From an uncultured Tateyamaria sp. (GTDB lineage Bacteria; Pseudomonadota; Alphaproteobacteria; Rhodobacterales; Rhodobacteraceae), in NCBI RefSeq assembly GCF_947488715.1, contig NZ_CANLAG010000001.1, positions 496,001 to 560,000 on the forward strand: a stretch of 64,000 bases of DNA, in the 5' to 3' direction. Every line of letters starts with the position of its first letter. The first letter of the stretch is position 1. Under the pieces are notes generated by a model. That model was given only the letters and a program-made list of their open reading frames with translations, was not told where the DNA came from and searched no databases. Shown piece after piece: positions 52,271 through 59,228 of this stretch. Both the position numbers and the translations under genes were made by a program.

Positions 52271-53143
52271 CTACATCAGCGCCTTGCGTTTTGCGGCGCG
52301 GTTGGCCCATTGGGTCCGAATGAACGCGGCGGCGGTTTCTGTGGCCCTTGGCGTGGCAAAGAGAACCCCATGCCCTGCGTCGAACAAGTGAAACTGGCCC
52401 TGAGGCAAAGCGTCGGCAAGCGCCTGTTGCGCCTCGGGTCGCGCCTGTTGATCAAAGCGCCCTGCGAGAACGCAGGTCGGTGTTTCAATGTACGGCAAGT
52501 CGCTGGTGCAATCATGCCCACGCCGCGCATTCAGCAGGCGCGCATAACCACCGCTTGCGATCGAGGGTTGGGCAAAGTCCTCTTCGAACTGCACCCGTGC
52601 CGCGAGTTTTTGTGCAAATCCATCGGGGTCCTGCGTTTGTTGGGCTATGTTGCGCGTGTCTTGCAGGCACAGCGCCTCAATCGCTGCATCACGGCGCGAT
52701 AGCGATAAGAAGGAAGAGATGTCAAAGGACCGGTGCACGGGCCCACCCGCCGTAGCCGACGCCACGACAAGCGCGCTGATACGGTCGGGCGCAAGGCCCG
52801 CTAGGTGCAGCGCTGTCATGCCGCCAAAGCTTTCACCCACAATTGCGGCAGTGTCCCATTCCAGGGCGTCCATGACCGCCAGTGCGTCCTTGGCATAGTC
52901 CTGTATGTCCCATGACCCGTCGGGGTGTTCTGTGCGACCGATCCCGCGTGGTTCATAAGTCGCAAAGGTGAAACCGTGGGCCAGATCGCTGTTCAAAAAG
53001 CTGCGTTTCAGGGTCAGGTCAAAGTTTGATCCACCCAGAAATAGTACCCGTGGGGCCGCCGCGTCGGGGTGTGGCGCGTGGATGTGGTGAACCGCCAAAC
53101 GCCCTGTTTCCAAAAGCCCTTCGGTCAGGGGACGCGCAATCAT
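52271..53143 (-). CDS. Alpha/beta hydrolase, last gene of the TTT operon
   Basis: A 290-residue hydrolase. The nucleophile elbow is GESFGG (about 103-108), the oxyanion region is LFLGGSNFDLTL with YEPRGIGRTEHPDG, the acid is probably the Asp in LAGRFDQQARP, and the His is in FDAGHGVLF. The pattern resembles 3-oxoadipate enol-lactonase and related ester/lactone hydrolases. It overlaps the TSUP gene by four bases (ATGA), so it is translated with the transporter and may process its substrate. Confidence 0.85.
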   Translation of the reverse strand: MIARPLTEGLLETGRLAVHHIHAPHPDAAAPRVLFLGGSNFDLTLKRSFLNSDLAHGFTFATYEPRGIGRTEHPDGSWDIQDYAKDALAVMDALEWDTAAIVGESFGGMTALHLAGLAPDRISALVVASATAGGPVHRSFDISSFLSLSRRDAAIEALCLQDTRNIAQQTQDPDGFAQKLAARVQFEEDFAQPSIASGGYARLLNARRGHDCTSDLPYIETPTCVLAGRFDQQARPEAQQALADALPQGQFHLFDAGHGVLFATPRATETAAAFIRTQWANRAAKRKALM

Positions 53144-53967
53144 GCAAAAGCCTCTGACAGCATTTTGACGCCGCTGATGCCGAGGAAAACGGCAAAGGCG
53201 ACGCGTAAGCGGCGTGCGTTTAGCAGGTGGGCAATCTTTACCCCTTGGGGCGCAAAGATGAACGTGGCGACGGAAATGACCAAGGCGGCTGGTATGTTGA
53301 TGTAACCCAGCGAATAGGGCAGCAGGCCGGGTATGTCTTGCCCAGCGAGGGCATAGCCAACAATGCCCGGCACTGCGATCATCAACCCAAAGAGCGCCGC
53401 CGTCCCAACAGCGCGGTGAACCGGCAAGGACAACAGGGTCATCGTGGGCACAGCCAAAGTGCCGCCGCCGATCCCCATCATGGCGGACAGCACGCCGATT
53501 GGTCCCGCAATGGCCGCGCGCGCTGCCAGCGATTCGGGCGGCGCAGGTGCCAGCGTGAGCGGCTTTGGGTTCAACATGTTCGCCACGACAATCAAGGCGA
53601 TAACGCCAAACACGGCTGAAAGCATAGATGCGTTCACGTTGGCCGCGATGAGACCACCAAGTAGCGCACCGGCAACCATCATGGGCGCCCAGGACCGGAA
53701 CATTTCAAAGTCGATGGACCCTTTCCTCGCATGCGCGCGCGCGGACGAGATTGACGTGGGGATGATGGTGAGCAACGACGTGGCAACGGCAAAATGAATG
53801 GCCAAATCGCCGGGCACATCCAGCATCCCGATCTCGGTCAACCAGTAGAGCACAGGCACAATCACGATGCCGCCACCCACGCCCAATAAACCGGCCAGCG
53901 TGCCTGCTACGGCACCAACCACCAGCAAGACCGGAGCGATCAGAAGCCAGTTGGTTGGATCGCTCAC
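53140..53967 (-). CDS. TSUP-family permease (TauE/SafE, sulfite exporter-like)
   Basis: A 275-residue inner-membrane protein with about eight helices. It shows the twin TSUP repeats GTLAGLLGVGGGIVIVPVLY and LSAMMGIGGGTLAVPTM. Characterised relatives export sulfite, sulfoacetate or organic sulfonates. The GTG start overlaps the tctA stop by four bases, tying it to the TTT transporter and suggesting that the imported compound yields an anion that must be exported, possibly sulfite. Confidence 0.9.
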   Translation of the reverse strand: MSDPTNWLLIAPVLLVVGAVAGTLAGLLGVGGGIVIVPVLYWLTEIGMLDVPGDLAIHFAVATSLLTIIPTSISSARAHARKGSIDFEMFRSWAPMMVAGALLGGLIAANVNASMLSAVFGVIALIVVANMLNPKPLTLAPAPPESLAARAAIAGPIGVLSAMMGIGGGTLAVPTMTLLSLPVHRAVGTAALFGLMIAVPGIVGYALAGQDIPGLLPYSLGYINIPAALVISVATFIFAPQGVKIAHLLNARRLRVAFAVFLGISGVKMLSEAFA

Positions 53968-55451
53968 GATGCTGTCCTGGACAACAGGCTTCGCAGCAGT
54001 GGCAGGCTGAGGGCGAGAAGAGCGGCAAGCGCGAGAACCAGCGCGATGGGGTGGCCCGTAAAGAACGCGAGAAAGCTCCCATCGGTCAGGATCAGTCCCT
54101 GCCTCAGCGTCAGTTCTAGCGTTGGCCCCAGTACCATACCGATTACCAGCGGCGCCATTGGCACGCCTTGCCTGCGCAGCAAAAAGCCAACGAACCCGGC
54201 GCCGCCCATCACAAGCAGGTCAAACGGATTGCCCCGGACGAAATAGATGCCGACCGCGCAGAGTATGACAATGGCCGTCATCATGAACGCCTCGCGGATG
54301 CGAAGGATGGGCGCTGCCACCCGCGACAGCAGCATGCCCAACGGCAGCAGCAAAATGTTGATCACAAAGAACCCCGCAAAGATCGCCGCGATCAAGGTTG
54401 GATTGTCGTCCACCAGCTTGGGGCCGGGCGTGATCCCGTGCAGGGTCAGGGTGGCCAACATGACCGCCGTAATGGCGTCACCCGGAATGCCCAGGGCCAT
54501 GGTTGGCACCAACGCGCCGCCCGTCACCGCATTGTTCGCCGCCTCTGACGACACGATGCCATCGGGCTCTCCCTTGCCAAAACCCTCGCGGTTGGGGGAG
54601 GACCGTCTGCCCTCGGCATAGGAAATGAATGCGGCGGTTGCTGCACCCGTACCGGGCAAAACGCCAATGACATTGCCGATGGCTACCGACTTGGCCAGGT
54701 TGCGTAACCGGCCTTTCCACATCTTCCAAGTGGGCAGGATGATGCCACTGAAGGCAACGAGGTTTGACACCCTGCTGATTGGTTTGCTGGCGCGGATGAA
54801 CACTTCGGACAGGGCGAAAACGCCAATGACCACGGCAAGCAGGTTGAACCCTGCAAACAGTTGCCAGTTGCCAAAGGTGAACCGCATTTCACCCAGGATC
54901 GGATCGCCCCCGACTGTCGATAAAAAAATGCCGATCATCCCGGCCATCAACCCTTTGACCACCGAACCGGTGGAGACGGATACGATGCAGGTCATTCCAA
55001 GCAGGATCAGGGCAAAGGTTTCAATCGGGCCGAACTGAAGCGCAAAGGCCGCAAGCTGTGGCGCGGCAAAGATCAGGACAACGGCCGAAACCAGCCCGCC
55101 CACCACGGATGCGACCGTCGCCCATCCGAGGGCCAACCCCGCCTCGCCGCGCTGCGCCATGGGATAACCATCGAGGCAGGTGGCCGCCGATTGTGGCGTT
55201 CCGGGCGTGTTGATCAGGATTGCGGCAATCGATCCGCCATAGACGGACCCGGCATAGACGGCCAACAACAAAAGGATGGCGGGTGCCTGCCCCATGGTCA
55301 GCGTAAAGGGCAGCACAATAGCCACGGCCACAGTTGAGCCAATGCCGGGCATGGCCCCAAGAACGATCCCGAGAACCGTCCCCATGACCAAAACCAACAG
55401 GCCTTCGAGGCTGAGCAGGATGCCAATGGCTTCGGGAAGTGCAGACAGCAT
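53964..55451 (-). CDS. Tripartite tricarboxylate transporter large permease, TctA family
   Basis: A 495-residue integral membrane protein with about twelve helices. TctA signatures include LGIVLGAMPGIGSTVAVAIVLPFT, AVYAGSVYGGSIAAILINTPGTP, and the second-half repeat NVIGVLPGTGAATAAFISYAEGRR with MALGIPGDAITAVML. Family members import citrate and other carboxylates with cation gradients. It follows tctB by nine bases. Confidence 0.94.
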   Translation of the reverse strand: MLSALPEAIGILLSLEGLLVLVMGTVLGIVLGAMPGIGSTVAVAIVLPFTLTMGQAPAILLLLAVYAGSVYGGSIAAILINTPGTPQSAATCLDGYPMAQRGEAGLALGWATVASVVGGLVSAVVLIFAAPQLAAFALQFGPIETFALILLGMTCIVSVSTGSVVKGLMAGMIGIFLSTVGGDPILGEMRFTFGNWQLFAGFNLLAVVIGVFALSEVFIRASKPISRVSNLVAFSGIILPTWKMWKGRLRNLAKSVAIGNVIGVLPGTGAATAAFISYAEGRRSSPNREGFGKGEPDGIVSSEAANNAVTGGALVPTMALGIPGDAITAVMLATLTLHGITPGPKLVDDNPTLIAAIFAGFFVINILLLPLGMLLSRVAAPILRIREAFMMTAIVILCAVGIYFVRGNPFDLLVMGGAGFVGFLLRRQGVPMAPLVIGMVLGPTLELTLRQGLILTDGSFLAFFTGHPIALVLALAALLALSLPLLRSLLSRTAS

Positions 55452-55460
55452 TGGCGGCCC

Positions 55461-55919
55461 TCAGAAGACGTAGGTGAACCGCGACGTCGGCAGCGGCATC
55501 CCAAGCGTGTGGTTGAACAGGAAAACCAATGCGCCCGGCACAAGAATGGCAAAGACAGCAACCAACAGCGGATTTCGAACGCCAAAGGCAGGCAGACAAA
55601 TCAGCGCAAAGACGACGGACGGCAGAAAGAACCCCTCGGACCCAATCACGTTGGTGTAGATCAGGGCCGCAACGATCACGACGCCGATGCGCGGCCAACT
55701 GGCGATGGGCGACTGTGTTTCCTGCGTGCGCACGGTTTGGATCAACGCCACCACGGCCAACCCGATCCAAAGCGTCAGAATGATGCGTGGAAAGAACATT
55801 GGTGATTGCGCAAGGTCGCTGGCGGAAAAGCTCTGTTGAAAGGTCGACGCATAAAGCGCCACGGCCAGAATAAGCAGGCCGAACTGCACAACCACGCGCT
55901 CATTGGCGAACCGTTGCAT
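55461..55919 (-). CDS. Tripartite tricarboxylate transporter small permease, TctB family
   Basis: A 152-residue membrane protein with four predicted helices: an N-terminal one (VVVQFGLLILAVALYAS), ILTLWIGLAVVALIQTV, a central pair (IGVVIVAALIYTNVIG, GFFLPSVVFALICLPAFG) and VAVFAILVPGALVFLFNHTLG, which is the TctB pattern. AGAGGA upstream supports ATG 55919. It lies between tctC and tctA in the usual order. Confidence 0.88.
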   Translation of the reverse strand: MQRFANERVVVQFGLLILAVALYASTFQQSFSASDLAQSPMFFPRIILTLWIGLAVVALIQTVRTQETQSPIASWPRIGVVIVAALIYTNVIGSEGFFLPSVVFALICLPAFGVRNPLLVAVFAILVPGALVFLFNHTLGMPLPTSRFTYVF

Positions 55920-55980
55920 GAGGTGGTCCTCTACGTGAATGAAAGGCCGCCCGCAGCATCGCGCCGCGGGCAGTGTGGGA

Positions 55981-56934
55981 TCAAAGACCCGCAGCTTCGA
56001 TCAATGCCGCGTTGGATTCGTATTGCGCCCGGTAAAAGGCGTTGAACTCATCTGCTCCACGGTAGTTGATCACGGTGCCGGAGTTGGCTGCAAAGTCCCT
56101 GAACCCGTCAGAGGCGACAGCGGTTTCGCAGGCCATTTCAAGCTTTGCCGTAACCTCGGGTTCGAGCCCGGCAGGGGCAAAGAGACCGCCCCAAAGGTAA
56201 AGCTCGTTCAGCGGCGGCGCGATGCCGACCTCGGTGGCTGTTGGGACGTCGGGATAGTTTTCCAGCCGTTCGCTGTTGAACACCATGAGAGGGCGGAAAT
56301 CGCCGCGCTGCATCAGCACCTCGGTGTCACCAAAGAACTGGATATTGCCTGCCGTCAGCTCTTTGATCGCGGGGCCAGACCCTTGGAATGGCAGGTGTTT
56401 GAGATCATCGAGAATCCCAAGTCCGGCAAAGGCGGCAACAGTGGTCAGGTGGGTCATCGCCCCTGGGCCGGACGACCCATAGACGTATTTGCCAGGCTCT
56501 GCCTTGACGGCTGCAACCACATCCTCGGCCGTTTGGAACGGGCTGTCATCTGACACAAAAAGCAAAGTAGGCGACGCTGCCACCGAACAAATGGGCGTCC
56601 AACTGTCGAGGCCGTAAGGGACGGCTTTGATCTGCGGCTGGATGGTGGACACAGTGATGGACATATAGGCCAGTTGATAGCCGTCCGGGCGTTGTGCCTG
56701 AAGGGCGGATGCCGCAACCGTGCCAGAGCCGCCAGCCATGTTTGAGACAAAGGCATCGGATCCGATGGCCTCTGCGAAATGTGGTGCAAGGCCACGCAAC
56801 AAAAGATCGGTGCCGCCGCCCGCGTTGAACGGGGCAATCAAGTTGATCGGGCGCTCGGGAAAGCCGTCGGCCATGGCCGCAGAAGTCGATACGACAGCAG
56901 CGATACACGTGGAAATCAGATACTTCAGCTTCAT
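55981..56934 (-). CDS. Tripartite tricarboxylate transporter substrate-binding protein, TctC/Bug family
   Basis: A 317-residue periplasmic binding protein. A signal peptide (KYLISTCIAAVVSTSAAMA) is followed by the Bug-family opening FPERPINLIAPFNAGGGTDLLLR and the loop region YGSSGPGAMTHL. The ligand is likely a carboxylate; Bug specificity cannot be read from sequence. GGGAGGAA precedes ATG 56934. It is the first gene of tctC-tctB-tctA-TSUP-hydrolase, transcribed away from the LacI gene across repeated operators. Confidence 0.93.
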   Translation of the reverse strand: MKLKYLISTCIAAVVSTSAAMADGFPERPINLIAPFNAGGGTDLLLRGLAPHFAEAIGSDAFVSNMAGGSGTVAASALQAQRPDGYQLAYMSITVSTIQPQIKAVPYGLDSWTPICSVAASPTLLFVSDDSPFQTAEDVVAAVKAEPGKYVYGSSGPGAMTHLTTVAAFAGLGILDDLKHLPFQGSGPAIKELTAGNIQFFGDTEVLMQRGDFRPLMVFNSERLENYPDVPTATEVGIAPPLNELYLWGGLFAPAGLEPEVTAKLEMACETAVASDGFRDFAANSGTVINYRGADEFNAFYRAQYESNAALIEAAGL

Positions 56935-56956
56935 GTTTTCCTCCCTCTGAAGCGTT

Positions 56957-57014
56957 TATTGGTAACGATGTCTTCTAATTGTTATCGATGTCAATTGTAA
57001 TTGTTATCGTTGTC
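56957..57014. promoter_or_regulatory. Three phased operator-like repeats between tctC and the LacI gene
   Basis: Three related units are seen: TTGGTAACGATGTC, TTGTTATCGATGTC and TTGTTATCGTTGTC, ending at 56972, 56992 and 57014, thus 20 and 22 bp apart. The middle one is an imperfect palindrome centred on CG (TTG..ATCGAT..CAA), the symmetry of LacI-family operators. Confidence 0.7.
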
Positions 57015-57044
57015 TGCCCGATTTCAATGAAATATATCACCCTC

Positions 57045-58067
57045 ATGAATGACCGATCCGACGTCAAAACTGACAAGCGCGCGAGATCAACCGTGCGGGA
57101 TGTCGCCACGCTTGCGGGCGTGTCCGAAATCTCTGTGTCGCGTGTGATGCGTAACGCTCCAAATATCTCGGACAAGCTGCGCGACAAGGTCATGGAGGCC
57201 GCAAACGCTCTGAGCTACACGCCCAACCGGGTTGCCGGTGCGTTGAAAAACCAAAGCAGCAACCTTGTCGCGGTTGTCCTGCCGTCCATGAGCAACGAAG
57301 TGTTCTCTTCGGTCCTCGACGGCATCGAATCTGTCTTGAATGACCAAGGGTTGCACGCCGTTTTGGGCCTGAGCGAATACGACGCCGATCGCGAGCTGAG
57401 GGTCATCCGCGAGCTTTTGTCGTGGTCCCCCATGGGTATCATCCTGACAGGGCTGCACCACCGGGACCCGATCCCCGGCATGATTGCGCAGCTTGATATT
57501 CCGGTTGTGCAAATCATGGATATCGAAGGCGCGCCCATCGGCTCTGCCGTCGGGATTTCACACAGTGCTGCAGCAGTCACGGCGGCGGATCATCTGTACG
57601 ACAAGGGCTATCGCAAGATCGGCTACATTGGTGCCTGGAGCGAGCGGCCCGAGCGATCAAGAGCGCGCAGGCTGGCCTTTGAGGCGCGGCTGGAAGAACG
57701 CGGCGCGCTGCTGGTTGCATCGCTGATTGCAGAAGAGCGTTCGTCGGCGATGGTTGGTGCACGCGCGACTGAAACATTGCGCCGCCAGCATCCGGACATT
57801 GATTGCATTTTCTTTGCCAATGACGATTTGGCTTTGGGCGGGCTGTTTCATGCGCTGTCTGCGGGCATTGATGTGCCGGGGGAGCTGGGTCTTTTGGGCT
57901 TTAACGGGATAGAGATCGGCAAGGCGACGCCGATCCCGCTGTCGAGTATCGAAACCCCGCGTTTCGAGATGGGTCGGGAAGCCGCCAAACTGCTCCTGTC
58001 TTCGAAAGATGACGGCAACCGCGTGATGGACCTGTCCTTCAAAATATCCGACGGCAAGACCGTATAG
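57045..58067 (+). CDS. LacI-family transcriptional regulator
   Basis: A 340-residue LacI/GalR regulator. The N-terminal helix-turn-helix and hinge (about 14-60: TVRDVATLAGVSEISVSRVMRNAPNISDKLRDKV... LSYTPNRVAGAL) precede a periplasmic-binding-protein-like effector domain (about 70-338). ATG 57045 is favoured; ATG 57027 is in frame and neither has a clear Shine-Dalgarno. It diverges from the TTT operon, with three operator-like repeats between, so it most likely represses that operon until its substrate is present. LacI control of a TTT system is uncommon. Confidence 0.92.
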   Translation: MNDRSDVKTDKRARSTVRDVATLAGVSEISVSRVMRNAPNISDKLRDKVMEAANALSYTPNRVAGALKNQSSNLVAVVLPSMSNEVFSSVLDGIESVLNDQGLHAVLGLSEYDADRELRVIRELLSWSPMGIILTGLHHRDPIPGMIAQLDIPVVQIMDIEGAPIGSAVGISHSAAAVTAADHLYDKGYRKIGYIGAWSERPERSRARRLAFEARLEERGALLVASLIAEERSSAMVGARATETLRRQHPDIDCIFFANDDLALGGLFHALSAGIDVPGELGLLGFNGIEIGKATPIPLSSIETPRFEMGREAAKLLLSSKDDGNRVMDLSFKISDGKTV

Positions 58068-58093
58068 ACCGTACCCCGCAGTTGGGTTGGGGG

Positions 58094-58537
58094 TCAACTC
58101 AGAGCCAGTGTTGCTTTCTGGTAGGGCAACCCGGATTTGAAGAAGATGCCAGGCACCACGTCAAAACCCAGATTTTGGTAAAATGGCAGCGCAGTTACAC
58201 GCGCATCGCACCAGAGTGTGCCAAGGTTTTTGTCGCGCATCTGTGCGGCCCCTTGCAGCACCAGCGCCGCCCCCAGACCTTGGCCTCGATGCCGAGCATC
58301 TACAGCGAGTTTGCGCAGCTGCGCGGCGGACCCATCAACGAAAAACGATGCCACGCCCACCAGCTCGTCAGTGTGACGGACCCCAAGATGCAGGGCGGTG
58401 TCATCGCCGGGAACGCGCACGTGCGACAGGGGCCTTTCAGGCCACAGGTTGGCTTGCCTGACCTTGAGGACGCTATCGGCCGTCTCGACCCCGAAACGGT
58501 ATGTCCCTTGTTCCTGCCCCGGCGCGGCAAAGGTCAT
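58094..58537 (-). CDS. GNAT-family N-acetyltransferase
   Basis: A 147-residue acetyltransferase. The acetyl-CoA-binding motif A is LAVDARHRGQGLGAALV (about 75-91, R/QxxGxG), followed by motif B-like LWCDARVTALPFYQNLGFDVV. The acceptor substrate is unknown. It overlaps the upstream ACT-domain gene by four bases (ATGA) and is co-translated with it. Confidence 0.88.
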   Translation of the reverse strand: MTFAAPGQEQGTYRFGVETADSVLKVRQANLWPERPLSHVRVPGDDTALHLGVRHTDELVGVASFFVDGSAAQLRKLAVDARHRGQGLGAALVLQGAAQMRDKNLGTLWCDARVTALPFYQNLGFDVVPGIFFKSGLPYQKATLALS

Positions 58538-58953
58538 GAGGCGCTCAATTGCTGCGCTGCCTTTTGCGCGTCCTTCAACGCATCAAGTGCGGCTGCCGCG
58601 TCTGCGTCAGGTACAAACACGTGATCATGGTGATAGGCGGCCACGATGTTGCAGCTGATGCCACATGCGGTCAGCGCATGGGCCACTGCGGCTGTCAAAC
58701 CAACCCCTTCGAGGTCGGAAAAGACATTGAGGGTGATCTTGCGCATCGGGACAGAAGTGTCGAAACCACGCGCCGCGGCAACGTCCACAGGCAGGATCAA
58801 AGTGACGCTCTCGGCCTCTTGCACGATGGCAAAAGCGTCCGTCAGCACAGGACCTGCCGTTTCCATACTCGGAACGCTGCAATAAACCCATCGACCGTCC
58901 GTCAGTATCGGCGTCATACCGGCAATCATGCTGTTGGTGTCTTTGACGGTCAT
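58534..58953 (-). CDS. ACT-domain protein (COG3602/DUF2241-like)
   Basis: A 139-residue protein with two ACT-like halves. It starts IAGMTPILTDGRWVYCSVP, with GMTP and the VYCSVP strand typical of this small family; the second part (KITLNVFSDLEGVGLTAAVAHALTACGISCNIVAAYHHDHVFVP) is a classical ACT ligand-binding unit. Amino-acid sensing is inferred from the fold. It is coupled to the GNAT gene downstream and diverges from the FAD oxidoreductase gene across 275 bases. Confidence 0.85.
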   Translation of the reverse strand: MTVKDTNSMIAGMTPILTDGRWVYCSVPSMETAGPVLTDAFAIVQEAESVTLILPVDVAAARGFDTSVPMRKITLNVFSDLEGVGLTAAVAHALTACGISCNIVAAYHHDHVFVPDADAAAALDALKDAQKAAQQLSAS

Positions 58954-59132
58954 GTGTCGGTGATCCTGCTACATCTCTTTTTCATTCAAACCGCGATGTG
59001 GCGGTTGTTGCGCTATCAATACCGTAGCGGCTGGAGAGGGCCAAGAAGTTGTGCAGATCGTTAGTAAACGACCCGTGGCTCCGACCCCTTTCCCCTAGGC
59101 AAGTGTTTGCTACGGATTTCGACGTCAGCAAA

Positions 59133-59212
59133 TGCATATTTTCAGAACAATGAAAGTGGGGTGTCACGATTGACCCTTTGCCGCTTGTCTTCATTGTTCC
59201 TGAAAATATGCA
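59133..59212. promoter_or_regulatory. Long inverted repeat upstream of the FAD oxidoreductase
   Basis: The left arm is 59133-59154 (TGCATATTTTCAG..AACAATGAA) and the right arm 59190-59212 is its complement with one extra base, separated by 35 bases. The right arm ends five bases before the Shine-Dalgarno. It could be a long hairpin in the leader or two operators in opposite orientation. The remaining 58954-59132 shows no gene. Confidence 0.7.
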
Positions 59213-59228
59213 AATCCGGAGTGTTGTC

